A stretch of DNA of 64,000 bases. Origin: Hybos culiciformis. Lineage: Eukaryota; Arthropoda; Insecta; Diptera; Hybotidae. Shown here one piece after another: positions 44,390-54,987 of this stretch; position 1 is the first letter of the stretch; each line of letters opens with the position of its first letter. The stretch lies in NCBI GenBank assembly GCA_964007475.1, contig OZ023273.1, forward strand, positions 85,323,712 through 85,387,711. The letters run 5' to 3'. Both the position numbers and the translations under genes were made by a program. The notes below the pieces were generated by a model. The model saw only the letters and a list, made by a program, of their open reading frames with translations, made no database searches and was not told the DNA's origin.

Positions 44390-44934
44390 AAGTGCAGTTT
44401 ATGTGAACCACTCAGAATGGGCTGAAACTTGGTGGGGGGGTAGAGGCGGTGCCCAAACCCCCAAAACTGAAATCAGTTCTTGCGACTCGCGCCCCGTTTC
44501 GGAGCTAGGGCCCCCCAAAGTTTTCATACATTTTGTATGGGCAATTTTTTTTTTTTTGCTCGAGTTGCCTCATTTTTTTGTAGAGAGTATAGGGGGTATC
44601 ACAGAACGAGAGGGGGGTGGGGGGCGGCGGGCGGGCGGTCTGGTGGTTGGTCAGTGGGATTTGCGCCGCCAGACCAACCACCAGACCGCCCGCCCGCCGC
44701 CCCCAACCCCCCTTCTCGTTCTGGGATACCCCCTTTATCATTTTCCAAAAAATGGGGCAAATCGGGCACAAAAAAAAATGTTTCCATACAAAAATGTATG
44801 AAAACTTTTGGGGGCCATAGCTCCGAAACGGGGCCCGAGCCCCAAGAACTGATTTCAGTTTTGGGGGCTTGGGCACCGCCTCTACCCCCCACCAAGTTTC
44901 AGCCAATTCTGAATGGTTCACATAAACTGCACTT
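44390..44934. mobile_element. GC-rich fold-back element with about 265-bp arms
   Basis: A nearly complete palindrome: AAGTGCAGTTTATGTGAACC.. at the left and its inverse at the right, arms roughly 90% alike over about 265 bp, with almost no spacer (centre near 44660). GC-rich in an AT-rich neighbourhood. A decayed relative lies at 9700-9990. Several overlapping open frames here are by-products of the palindrome. Confidence 0.88.
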
Positions 44935-45239
44935 ACGCCCAAAAGAGATTACCTTTAATTATTTCTAAAAAATACGAGTTGGTGACTTCCCAAGATATTA
45001 ATTTTTTTTTTAAATTTTTAAAATCACTTTTATTTTATTTTTTTTTTCAATTCTTTTTTGAATTTAAGTACTTTCATTGTTTTCAAAAATATTTAATAAA
45101 TAAAACATTTTTTTATTACCACTTTAAACGTAACACGTTTTAACTTCTTGAATTTTCGTATTAAACTAAAACTAATAAAGAAGAATACTTATTTGTATTA
45201 TTTTGAAGTAACTGTTTTCATTTTTGCAAACAAATTTGA

Positions 45240-45770
45240 AATATGATTGCAAAAATGAAATCTCTTACTTCAATTTGAAAATAAACATCTCATTTTTGTA
45301 CAAAACAGTGTAAAAATGAAAGCTCGGAACTTCATTTAAATTTTTTGTATGTTATTTTTGCAACAAAAATGAAAACTTGTATTTCAATTTGAAAAACTAA
45401 TAATTCATATTATTAAATAAAAAAAATTAAAAAACAGTAAAACACTTTTTTATTATTTACATGGTACCGTCCAAACATTACGTTGATAACTCGAAATTTC
45501 AAAAATCATTGCAAAAATGAAAGCTCTTACTTCATTTTGAAAATAAGTATCTCATTTTTGTACAAAAAAATGCAAAAAACGAAAGCTTGGAACTTCATTT
45601 AAATTTATTGTATGTTATTTTTGCAACAAAAATGAAAACTTGTATTTCAATTTGAAAAACTAATAATTCGTCTTTACTTTGTTTATTAAATAAAAAAAAT
45701 TAAAAAAACAGTAAAACACTTTTTATTATTTACATGGTACCGTCCAAACATTACGTTGATAACTGGAAAA
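45240..45770. repeat. About 270-bp tandem duplication with subterminal motifs
   Basis: The segment with ACTTCAATTTGAAAATAAACATC..ATGGTACCGTCCAAACATT (about 45245-45500) is repeated at about 45508-45770. Both contain GCAACAAAAATGAAAAC and ACTTCATTT motifs like those inside the CACTC ends. Confidence 0.78.
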
Positions 45771-47149
45771 ACACAACTTTTCAGGGGGTCGAAAAAAGTG
45801 GAAAAATGTAATAAGTCCGTTAATCTGAATCGAAATTTCAATCGTAAAATATCAAATTAATAAGCTTTAATAAGCTTTCTTTGATATTGAAATTATTACA
45901 TTTTTTCCTATTTTCTCGGTCTACTGAAAATTTTAGTTTTTCGAGTTATCAACATAATGACGGTACGAGTGGTACGACTTTTATGGATTCAAAAACTTAA
46001 CAACTTTTAATTTTTGTATTATAAAATTTTAATACAAAAGTAAAAATTAGTTTTATAATATTTAAAAATGCAATTTTGAATAGGAATCTTATTTTATTCA
46101 TTTTATATTTATAAATCAATAACAAATATTTTAATTTATTTATTAGATAAAAAAACTTATTAAATTGAATAACCCATAATATAAGAACTATTTTCTTATA
46201 TGTAGATCTTTCAAATACAATTTTTTCTTTTCTGCATTTAGTTTAAATTCATATTATTTTTTCCTAAAAGTATTAAGTAAATTAATGAAATTATCTTTAT
46301 TGGTCAATTTAAAAAAAAAATTAATCAACTAATTTAATGTTCATTATTTATGTAATTGAAATTACAACTAAAACCTAGCAGTTTTAAATTAAACTTAATA
46401 TCAATTTAATATCAAGAATACTCTAAGATTCAGCAGTTTAATTGTATTAATTACACCTTATGTAGGCACTAATTAAGTGTTTTTTAATATATTTTCAATG
46501 TTTTTTATTATTTGAACAATTTATTCGATAAATGGTACAAAATTTATTTCATCTTAAACTTGTGTAAATTAAACTAATTTATTCCTTCGGAAATTTAAGA
46601 ATTTGCTTTTCATATGTTATCAATGAAGTAAAATTTTACTCATGAAAAATATTTTTCGTGTTTAACAAAAAAAAAAAAAATTTTAAATAGAGTAAATGAA
46701 AAATCATTTGTAATTTCAAAATTAGATATTCAAAATTGAAATACAAATTTTATTTACAAAGAGAGTTATAAATATACCTATACATATCTTGATTTGAAAA
46801 AAAATTAATTACATATATTTCATTTCAATCTAAAGTTATTCATTTTATTTTATTGCAACTAAAAACATTAATTTGAAGAACAAAGTTTCATTAATGCAAG
46901 GTAAAATAAAAGCAATTGCAATTCAAATGAAGTAATAATTTTTGTTTTGAAAGAAAATATTTGAAGTCCTAAAATAAGGACAGGTTTTCAGTCTTAAAAT
47001 TGTCTGTAAAGTTGGTATTTCATTTTGGAACTTCATTCAGGATGTCTTCAAATAAAACAACAGATTTTGACTTCAAAAGTATCAATTACGGACAAAAATT
47101 GAAATGAAGTACAATTGCTTTCGATTTTGATTGCATTTTTTTTTGAGTG
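45771..47149. other. Gene-free right end of the candidate CACTC element
   Basis: AT-rich, with more ACTTCATTTTGAA-type motifs towards 47149, where the inverted match to the 16354 end lies (TTTTGATTGCATTTTTTTTTGAGTG). No coding frame. Confidence 0.45.
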
Positions 47150-47770
47150 CATATGTATATTATTTATTTTTTAATACACACAAAAATTTCCTTCAAAAGT
47201 ATTAGGCTTCTTTCAGACGAACATTGTGCAGCCAAGATACAGAAAAAATATACAGATTCAGAAAAAACATTTTTTATATGCATGTAATTTATTGGACACA
47301 GTGTGTATATATGCTACATATCGCTGGTTTAAATGTAAAGTCACTAACTGCATTTTGGTCGAAAATGATATTTCAGGTATTATAGTTATAAAATTTAATA
47401 TAATTTTAATTATGTTCAACAATTTTTCTACTTTTCCTTTATTTTACTGAGATTTCATCAGAGTAAAACTCACTAAAAAAATGTGTTAAATCCATTAACA
47501 AGTAAAAGTCATCATTTCATTTAGTGAGTTTTTCTAGAATTGATTGACTTTTACCTTTAAACCATCGATATCTCTTCGATATTCATTTAACATTAAACTG
47601 TTCATATTTAAAATGAGAAAATTAAATTATAAAAATTCATTAAGACCCATAGAATCTTGTATACTGAATTCATTCTCTCGTATTCAGTATCCTTATCTGA
47701 ACCGCACCACATTTAGTATCTTCGTCTGATTTACATTTTGGCATTATTTTTCATTTATAGATTTATTTTT
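47150..47770. other. No gene seen
   Basis: AT-rich. A weak inverted repeat (AAACTCACTAAAAAAATG near 47466 and CATTTAGTGAGTTT near 47517) is the only structure noted. Confidence 0.4.
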
Positions 47771-47773
47771 GTT

Positions 47774-47985
47774 ATAACCGCGAAATGTTAAAAATCGAAA
47801 TTTTGTGTTTCGCGGTTATAATTTTTGTTATAACCTCGAAACGAGATTTTTTCAAATTTTTGCCATATTTTTTCGCGGTTATGACAAAAAATATATAAGA
47901 CATTTTTCGCGGTTATGACACTTTTATTTTTAATTTCGCGGTTATGACAAAAAAGTTTCGCGGTTATGACATTTGCGGTTAAAAT
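47774..47985. repeat. Cluster of TTTCGCGGTTATGACA motifs upstream of mariner
   Basis: Six or seven copies of TTTCGCGGTTATRACA, at least two inverted, about 100 bp before the mariner ATG. Probably subterminal transposase sites of that element. Confidence 0.78.
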
Positions 47986-48082
47986 ACTTTTTTTTTTAAA
48001 TTTAAACAAATTAGTCGATGTTTTATAGTTCAAAAATAAATAAAAAATTTCGTTTCATTGTGATTATTTTATTTAACAAAAA

Positions 48083-48418
48083 ATGAAGGCCGAACAAGTT
48101 AAAAGAAGAAAATTAATTTTGTACAAACACCTTGAAAATCCAAATTTGTCTCAGCGTGCACAATGAAAACTATTGAAAATTCCCAAAAGTACTATCCAGA
48201 ATGTATTAAGTAAGTTTAAGGAAGTTCAGAGTGTGGACAGAAAGCAAGGGTCAGGAAGAAAAAGCGGTTTTGTCGATAAAAAATTAAAAAGTCGCGCAAT
48301 AGCCGCAATAAAGCGAAACCCTAACTCTTCGGTTAGAGATGTGGCAAATAAACTTGAAACATCAAAGTCATCTGTCCAAAGAATTAAAGCCCAGGCTGGA
48401 ATGAGAAGATTCAAAGTT
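48083..48418 (+). pseudogene. mariner-type transposase, N-terminal half
   Basis: From ATG 48083 (MKAEQVKRRKLI) a helix-turn-helix DNA-binding region is readable: IPKSTIQNVLSKF, RKSGFV, then NPNSSVRDVANKLETSKSSV and a second HTH. It would bind the inverted ends. A TGA at 48164-48166 interrupts it after 27 codons. Polinton 2 then splits the gene at 48419-48424; the rest is at 63758. Confidence 0.85.
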
Positions 48419-48424
48419 CGAATT
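48419..48424. repeat. Target duplication CGAATT (left) of Polinton 2
   Basis: CGAATT precedes the terminal AGTAGTATAG and recurs at 63752-63757 after ..ACTACT. Removing the element and one copy restores continuity of the mariner sequence. Confidence 0.95.
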
Positions 48425-48717
48425 AGTAGTATAGATATGTATGTTCTGGCTCACTCCGGAGTGAAAATTCACTCCAGAATAAGTTTTACTATATATATTA
48501 TTAAGGGTGAATGAACTTTTATTATATAAAATATGAAAAAAATTTTCTGGGTCACTCCGGATCGAATTTCAATTGTGAATGAACTTTTATTATACAAAAT
48601 ATGAAAAAATTTTTCTTTAAAATGAAATATAATATGTATTTAAAAGTATTTATTGCAAAATTGCAATTTTGGGGAAAGTTTGAATTTATTATTATTATTA
48701 TGAAATTAATTTAAAAA
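48425..48717. repeat. Left terminal inverted repeat of Polinton 2
   Basis: Matches 63497-63751 in inverse, with the outer 120 bp almost perfect (CTGGCTCACTCCGGAGTG is itself palindromic). The left copy has an extra about 40 bp (48603-48640). Confidence 0.92.
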
Positions 48718-49596
48718 ATACTGTTTTAGTATGAAAGCAAAAAAAATAGGTACCAAAGTAATGATGTTCTTTCTCTCCCCCCAAAAAAAGGTAACGTGAA
48801 AAAATTTTAGATTAAAATACTAATGGTTATTTTCCGAACTATCAATTTTAATATTTAAGAATTAAACTGTTTTTGTTTTTGTTGATAACAAATTTTTCTC
48901 GAATAAATTCTGAAAACCTTTCACAGAGTTGTGTGTACCCATAATTTTTGAAAGTTATTGGAAAATGAAATATAATATTTTAAAGTAATTTATTGCAAAA
49001 TTGCAAAAAAGATAATATGAAGAAATTTTGAATAAAATACTAATTATCATTTTTATTTATTTTTGATATTTGAGAATTATATTATATCTAAATATACATT
49101 TTTTCTAAACCAAGCTTTTAAGTATATATTAAATTAAAATATATTAAAATATTGTAGTTCGTTTTAATTGTCTCATAGTTAATCGTGCTTACTTAAAATC
49201 TTATAGTTTTTTTCACATTAATAAATAAATTTATTTAATAAAAATTTTCATTAAAAAATTGAAAAAATTTTTTTTAATTTAAAAAAGTGAAGAATACAAA
49301 AAAAAAAAAAAAAAAAATTTGTGCTAATAAAAAATTTAATATAATTTTCGTTAAAAACTCAAAAAACATTTTTAAATTTAAAAAAGTGACGAATAAAAAA
49401 AATAAAATATAAAATTTTGTGACAATAAAAACTTTTGCCGAATATTTTTTAACTTAGAAATTTAAAAAAAGATCAGTACTTTCTAAGAAATAACATAAAA
49501 ATAAAAAAAAATAAAAAAATTTTTAAACAATAATCTAAAAGAATATAAAAATTGAATTGAATTGAATTGAAAAAAAAAAATCTAAAAGAATATACA
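48718..49596. other. Gene-free leader of Polinton 2
   Basis: AT-rich. A weak second copy of a TIR-like segment (ATGAAATATAATATTTTAAAG.. near 48963-49010) and poly-A runs. It presumably holds the polymerase promoter. Confidence 0.45.
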
Positions 49597-52500
49597 ATGC
49601 CAGGAAACCCAAAAACAATTTGTTATATTTGTGGGTTCGAGCTTTATAAGCATAACCTAAAGAGACATGTGCTAAGAAAGCATTCATCATCAATTTCCAA
49701 TGAACTGGGTGAACCCTCAACTTCAAGAAGCAGTGGCATCAATCAAGAAAAAGGTGCATCTGCTACACCAATTTCTACAGGGGGGCCATCAACTTCAAAA
49801 AACATTAAAATCAATAACGAAAGAGAGGTATCTACTGACATCTCTATCATTCAGCGAAAAAGACCTGCTGCTAATTCGATGGAGGAAAGTAACTCTAAGC
49901 ATAAAAAAGTGGATGATGGTAAATTTTGCGAAAATTGCAATGTTATGATCGAAAGAAAAAAATGGTTTCATCATGTGAGAACCTTCAATCATAAAAGTAA
50001 AGCTATTTCCAACATTGGGGGCAACATAAAAAAAATAAAAGATGCATTCAAATCTAGAATATCATCTTATGTGATCTCTAACGCAGATGAGTCATGTTTA
50101 AACCCATATACATTTATGACTAATATAAAAAACGATGCTTGCGAACTTTTAGAAAATCTTTTGATAGATCATCAACAAATTAAATTTAACATTGAATTAT
50201 TCGCAGAATATGTGAAGCCGCAAAAAATTGAAAATAATGAAGATGACTTTGAAGATGACTTGGCGATTGACATCAAATCTTTCAATGTTAAAATGCAGAA
50301 TTTATTACATCAAGAAGATATTGAAAAAGTTTACGAAGATATGATTTCAAAAATTAATGCACTAATGCAGGAATTCCAAGAACGTGGTAGTGGCTGGAGT
50401 TTAATCAGGATTATACAATTGGAAATAAACGTTTGCGAATACCATCCTATAAGAGGATCTAATTATATTCCGACACCCGTATATATTTTGAAAAAAAAAG
50501 CATGCATTAATGTCCAGAACGATGATGAATTTTGCTTCAAATGGAGTGTAATATCAGCACTGCAAAATGAAGAACCAAGTAATTCCCATCGACCTACATC
50601 ATACAACATTCAAAACATACGGGCTCATCAAATTAGTTTAAACAATTGTAAGGTTCCAAGCCTTATATTTAATGAAATCCAGTTCCCGATTTCTTTGAAG
50701 GACATCCAAACTTTTGAGTCTTTGAATCCATCCATTAGCATAAATGTATATGGGTACGATCAGCGGGTCAAAGACGGTGTTATTACCGGAGTTATTACCG
50801 GTCCATATTTTCATACCAAACAAGAAAAGTTGAATCATATCAATTTATTGCTTCTTGAAGATAAGGAGAGGCAACACTTCATTTGGATTAAAAATTTGTC
50901 CAGACTAATAAGATCGCAATTAACAGCTCATTCATCTTCTATACACTTATGTACCAAGTGTTTGATAAATTTCACGTCGGAAGAGAAATTATTAGCACAT
51001 AAAGAAGAGTGCAGTCAAATTGTAACAAGATTACCGTCAACTGATGAAAATATATTGAAATTTAAAAACTTCAAAAATAAATTAGATGTTCCTTTCGTCA
51101 TTTATGCAGATTCAGAGGCAATACTGAAGACAGTTCACACATGCACACCAAGTGATAATTTTTCATCAACAACAAATACCAAATTACACGTTCCTGCAGC
51201 ATTCGGGTATTATATTAAATGTTCTTTTAATTCTAGTTTAGATAGTTATAAGTCTTTTGTAGGTGAAAATTGTGCTAGGGAATTTATAGTCTCATTAGTT
51301 AATGATTGTAAATATTTATTTTTGAATTATACAAAAAACGTTGTCCCTATGCTACCATTAACACCTGCAGAAAACATTAAATTCCTCTCAGCTTCTGCCT
51401 GTCATATATGTGAAAAAAAATTTAATCAAAATGATGTTAAAGTTAGAGATCATTGTCATTTAACGGGCAATTTCAGGGGTGCAGCCCATCAAAAATGTAA
51501 TTTGGAGTTCGAACTCCCCAACTATTTTCCGGTATTTTTCCATAATTTCTCAGGGTACGATTGTCACTTATTATTTAAAGAATTAAATGAAATTGAAGGT
51601 GATATAAGTGCAATACCGATTAATAAAGAACATTATGTAAGTCTTAGCAAAAAAATTTCCATTAATTCAGATTTAAGGTTCTCATTACGATTCGTAGATT
51701 CATATAGGTTTATGGCTTCTAGTTTAGATACTTTATCATCAAATTTAGATAACGTGGATTTGAGGGAGCTTAAAAAACATTTTCCTGAGGAATCGAAATT
51801 CGCATTATTGAAACGTAAGGGGGTTTTTCCGTATGAATATTTTGATAGTTTTGAGAAATTAGATGAAACATCTTTACCTTCAATAGAAAACTTTAAAAAC
51901 TCACTAATAGGTTGTGAATGTAGTGAAACTGATTATGAGCATGCTCAAAATGTTTGGCGAGAATTTGAATGCGAAACTTTTAAACACTATACGGAACTTT
52001 ATTTAAAATCTGATATTCTTTTATTGGCTGATATATTTGAAAAGTTTAGAAAATTATGCCAGAATATTTACAACCTAGATGCAGCACATTATTTCACCGC
52101 TCCAGGGTTGTCTTGGGACGCTATGCTGAAGTATACGGGGGTTGAATTAGAACTTATAACCGATATAGAAATGTTCAAAATGATACAGAGAGGCATTAGG
52201 GGTGGGATAAGTCAGTGCTCTAAAAGATATTCTAAGGCCAATAATAAATATATGGGAGAGGAATATAACTCCGTCGAGTTATCAATATATTTGATTTATT
52301 TAGACGCTAACAACCTATATGGTTGGGCGATGACTCAACCTTTACCTTATAAAAATTTTCAATGGGTTTTAGATGTTAGTAATTTTAATGTTAATGAAAT
52401 AGGGGACAATGATGACTACGGCTACATTTTAGAAGTGGACTTAAAATATCCTGAAGAGCTACATGACAAGCACAATGACTTACCTTTTTGTGCTGAAAAT

Positions 52501-53559
52501 TTTCGACCACCAAATGGAAAATATAAAAAGTTAATACCCAATCTTTATAATAAAGAAAATTACGTTATACATTATCGAAACTTAAAGCAATGTTTGGAGC
52601 ACGGTCTAAAATTAGTAAAAATTCATAAAATTTTAAAATTCGCGCAAAAACCATGGTTAAAAAAATTTATTGATTTAAATAATCATTATAGAACTCAAGC
52701 TACAAATAAATTTGATAAAAATCAATTTAAATTGTACAATAATGCGGTATACGGTAAAACCATGGAAAATGTTGATAAAAGAAAGGACATTAAAATCGCA
52801 GATAGTTGGGAAAGTCGAGGTCGACATTTAGGGGCTAGAGCATTAATATCGAAACCAAATTTTCATAGCGCCTCTCACTTCACAGAAGATTTAGCGGCTA
52901 TACAGTTAAATAAGGTGTCTGTTTTATATGATAAACCTATATATGTTGGCTTCACGGTTTTAGATGTTTCTAAAGTCCATATGTACAATTTCCATTATAA
53001 TTATATATTACCCCAATTTGGATTAAACAGCGCCCTATTATATTCTGACACAGATAGTTTAACCTATGAGATCACCTGCCCTGACATTTACGAAGTAATA
53101 AAACGAGATTGTCATAAATTTTTTGATACTTCAGATTATCCCAGTGATAATCTTTATAATATTCCACTAGTTAACAAAAAAGTCTTGGGGTTAATGAAAG
53201 ATGAAAATAATGGGAAAATTATGAGAGAATTTATTGGACTCAGGTCTAAAATGTATTCAATAGATGTAATAAAGGATAAGCAGATTAAAAAAGCTAAGGG
53301 TATAAAAAAATCTGTTTTGAATAATCTAACAAGCGCCGATTATAAAAAATGTTTGTTATCTTCATCAACAATATATGGCAGGCAGCTAGTTTTTAGAAGT
53401 AAATTGCATGACATATACACTCAAAATATTAATAAAATAGCTCTAAGTCCATTCGACGATAAAAGGTATTTAATAAATAATGGTACTCATGAAACATTAG
53501 CATGGGGGCATTATAAAATTCCAATGTTGTTGTTGGATAGTTTGGAGAATAATAGTTAA
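49597..53559 (+). CDS. polB: Protein-primed family B DNA polymerase of Polinton 2, intact
   Basis: 1320 residues from ATG 49597 (MPGNPKTICYICGF). Zinc fingers near residues 9-29, 110-132 and 451-471; exonuclease I VIYADSEAIL (about 502); a CHICEKKF..RDHCHLTGNFRGAAHQKCN zinc/HNH-like motif (about 601-634); exonuclease II FHNFSGYDCH (about 648); exonuclease III SDILLLADIF (about 804); polymerase motif A LDANNLYGWAM (about 904), B YNNAVYGKTMEN (about 1048) and C YSDTDSL (about 1148). It would replicate the linear element from a protein primer with proofreading. All catalytic acids are present and the frame is uninterrupted. It converges with the minus-strand block, 163 bp apart. Confidence 0.96.
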   Translation: MPGNPKTICYICGFELYKHNLKRHVLRKHSSSISNELGEPSTSRSSGINQEKGASATPISTGGPSTSKNIKINNEREVSTDISIIQRKRPAANSMEESNSKHKKVDDGKFCENCNVMIERKKWFHHVRTFNHKSKAISNIGGNIKKIKDAFKSRISSYVISNADESCLNPYTFMTNIKNDACELLENLLIDHQQIKFNIELFAEYVKPQKIENNEDDFEDDLAIDIKSFNVKMQNLLHQEDIEKVYEDMISKINALMQEFQERGSGWSLIRIIQLEINVCEYHPIRGSNYIPTPVYILKKKACINVQNDDEFCFKWSVISALQNEEPSNSHRPTSYNIQNIRAHQISLNNCKVPSLIFNEIQFPISLKDIQTFESLNPSISINVYGYDQRVKDGVITGVITGPYFHTKQEKLNHINLLLLEDKERQHFIWIKNLSRLIRSQLTAHSSSIHLCTKCLINFTSEEKLLAHKEECSQIVTRLPSTDENILKFKNFKNKLDVPFVIYADSEAILKTVHTCTPSDNFSSTTNTKLHVPAAFGYYIKCSFNSSLDSYKSFVGENCAREFIVSLVNDCKYLFLNYTKNVVPMLPLTPAENIKFLSASACHICEKKFNQNDVKVRDHCHLTGNFRGAAHQKCNLEFELPNYFPVFFHNFSGYDCHLLFKELNEIEGDISAIPINKEHYVSLSKKISINSDLRFSLRFVDSYRFMASSLDTLSSNLDNVDLRELKKHFPEESKFALLKRKGVFPYEYFDSFEKLDETSLPSIENFKNSLIGCECSETDYEHAQNVWREFECETFKHYTELYLKSDILLLADIFEKFRKLCQNIYNLDAAHYFTAPGLSWDAMLKYTGVELELITDIEMFKMIQRGIRGGISQCSKRYSKANNKYMGEEYNSVELSIYLIYLDANNLYGWAMTQPLPYKNFQWVLDVSNFNVNEIGDNDDYGYILEVDLKYPEELHDKHNDLPFCAENFRPPNGKYKKLIPNLYNKENYVIHYRNLKQCLEHGLKLVKIHKILKFAQKPWLKKFIDLNNHYRTQATNKFDKNQFKLYNNAVYGKTMENVDKRKDIKIADSWESRGRHLGARALISKPNFHSASHFTEDLAAIQLNKVSVLYDKPIYVGFTVLDVSKVHMYNFHYNYILPQFGLNSALLYSDTDSLTYEITCPDIYEVIKRDCHKFFDTSDYPSDNLYNIPLVNKKVLGLMKDENNGKIMREFIGLRSKMYSIDVIKDKQIKKAKGIKKSVLNNLTSADYKKCLLSSSTIYGRQLVFRSKLHDIYTQNINKIALSPFDDKRYLINNGTHETLAWGHYKIPMLLLDSLENNS

Positions 53560-53722
53560 CAGAATAACAGTTAGTTTTTTAATATTCTATAAGAGTTTAG
53601 AAATGTAAATTTAAAATATTAATTGTATAAAAACTTTTTTTGAATATTATAAAATAAAAACTTTTTTAAATACATATTATATTATAAAATAAAAACAATT
53701 AAAAAATGTATCTTCAAGTTTT

Positions 53723-54343
53723 TTATTGAAAATTTTTATTTATTATTTGACAGATTTTCCCTTCTAAAAACAGTGGAATTTCATAAAAAAGACGTGAATA
53801 ATTACATTGAGGATAGTTTATGTTTATAGGAATGAAAAAGTCTTCTGGCATCAGCTTAAATTGTTTCTTTTTTATACATAGATCAACATATTGGGTGATG
53901 TACTCTTCAATGTTGTTTTCTGTATTAGTATTATGAACCATTACCGCGTGAATAAAATCTATTATGTTAAAAAAAATATTTGATTCATTATTTGATAACT
54001 GGAATCGTCTTTCATTTTCTTTATTTCCAAATTTCAAAAAAATTGAATCTTTATTTTTGTTAAAAACATATGACGGCTGCTTTTCATTTATTTTAATCTG
54101 TTTCATTCGATTATAGAATTCTATCCAATCGCTGTAAGTTAGTGATATTGATTTCGAATTAATTCGATGAAAAATTATCTTAGCTTCATAATTAGTGATG
54201 TCATATCCCATACTTATTTTACAACAATGTTTATCATTTAAAAAGTAATTGTATGATAAAAAAAGATTTTCACTTATGCACAACGCCTTTTTTAATATCT
54301 GTTTTTTTTGCGGCGCTTTGTACATATTTATATGTTTACCCAT
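53723..54343 (-). CDS. Unknown 206-residue protein, last in the Polinton 2 late block
   Basis: Not recognised. Mixed alpha/beta composition, Lys-rich N-terminus (MGKHINMYKAPQKK), the segment ISLTYSDWIEFYNRMKQI in the middle, and aromatic-rich C-terminus. The 'LT..W..F' segment recalls PC4-like ssDNA-binding proteins of other Mavericks, but only weakly. It lies 13 bp after the protease gene on the same strand, so it may be co-transcribed with virion genes. Confidence 0.6.
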   Translation of the reverse strand: MGKHINMYKAPQKKQILKKALCISENLFLSYNYFLNDKHCCKISMGYDITNYEAKIIFHRINSKSISLTYSDWIEFYNRMKQIKINEKQPSYVFNKNKDSIFLKFGNKENERRFQLSNNESNIFFNIIDFIHAVMVHNTNTENNIEEYITQYVDLCIKKKQFKLMPEDFFIPININYPQCNYSRLFYEIPLFLEGKICQIINKNFQ

Positions 54344-54356
54344 CGTTTGTACAATA

Positions 54357-54896
54357 TTAACTGAAGCAATTTTGTTCTGATGTACATATCTGACTGTATT
54401 TTCGACTAGATTTTCGTTTACATTTTCTTTTATGGTTAGATTTGAATATGGAGGAAAAACAATTTTTAATCATATTATCATTTTTCACCCAATCACTAAA
54501 ATGAAAATTGTTGGTGAAAGTTCTCATACTTTTTTTTAAACATCGAAACCATAGGTATACGCAGCAGTAATGTCCGCACACATCTGAAAAATCACTTTGC
54601 AATCTCTTATGGTTGAAAACGAAACATGATTTTTTACTTAAGATTTTTATTGCTGTTTGAATTTCTTTTTTAAATGGTGATATTCCATAAGAGTCAAAAT
54701 ATTCGACACAACCGCGCTTTGGAATATATATTGCAACCCAATGAGAACCTGGTTTTGTTGATGGATCAGTATTTATTATTAGCATTGACGGTCTCTGTTT
54801 AATTTTCGGAATTTTATCACAAGGGTAAACTCCTTTAAAATATTTTCGAGTATGTTTATTAAAATTTAAAAGACTTTCAATTTGAATGGTATTCAT
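54357..54896 (-). CDS. Adenain-type cysteine protease of Polinton 2
   Basis: 179 residues. Catalytic residues of the adenovirus-protease family are in place: His52 in GSHWVAIYI, Glu65/Asp68 in VEYFDSYG, Gln100 and Cys107 in VCGHYCC, with the usual spacing of seven between Gln and Cys. The C-terminus is basic (KSNHKRKCKRKSSRK), which may bind DNA. It would cleave virion precursors. It lies between the major capsid gene and the unknown gene at 53723. Confidence 0.9.
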   Translation of the reverse strand: MNTIQIESLLNFNKHTRKYFKGVYPCDKIPKIKQRPSMLIINTDPSTKPGSHWVAIYIPKRGCVEYFDSYGISPFKKEIQTAIKILSKKSCFVFNHKRLQSDFSDVCGHYCCVYLWFRCLKKSMRTFTNNFHFSDWVKNDNMIKNCFSSIFKSNHKRKCKRKSSRKYSQICTSEQNCFS

Positions 54897-54987
54897 TTTT
54901 ATTATATTGTTTTAGACAATTCATCAAAATTAAAATTATCAATTTTTTAGTTTCAAATATTTTTATTCATTGGAAATGATCTTCTAT

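Larger units (their letters stand above)
16354..47149. mobile_element. Candidate giant CACTC-ended DNA transposon, heavily nested (tentative)
   Basis: The two ends match as inverted repeats over about 25 bp (CACTCAAA.. with a small indel, then ATGCAATCAAAA), and both flanks carry the same kind of subterminal motifs. Between them lie genes A and B on the minus strand. The total of 30.8 kb falls to roughly 12-13 kb once Polinton 1, the hAT-like element, the LINE tail and the fold-back element are removed. No clean target duplication is visible (GTA on the left, CAT on the right), so the two ends could also belong to two different copies. An EnSpm/CACTA affinity is suggested only by the CACT start and the subterminal repeats. 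Confidence 0.4.

Noticed and set aside
44403..44968. Several overlapping frames of 60-160 codons on both strands
   Set aside because: By-products of a GC-rich palindrome with few stops; the two strands mirror each other.
49567..49596. Upstream extension of the Polinton 2 polymerase by ten codons
   Set aside because: It would need a TTG start; the first ATG is at 49597.
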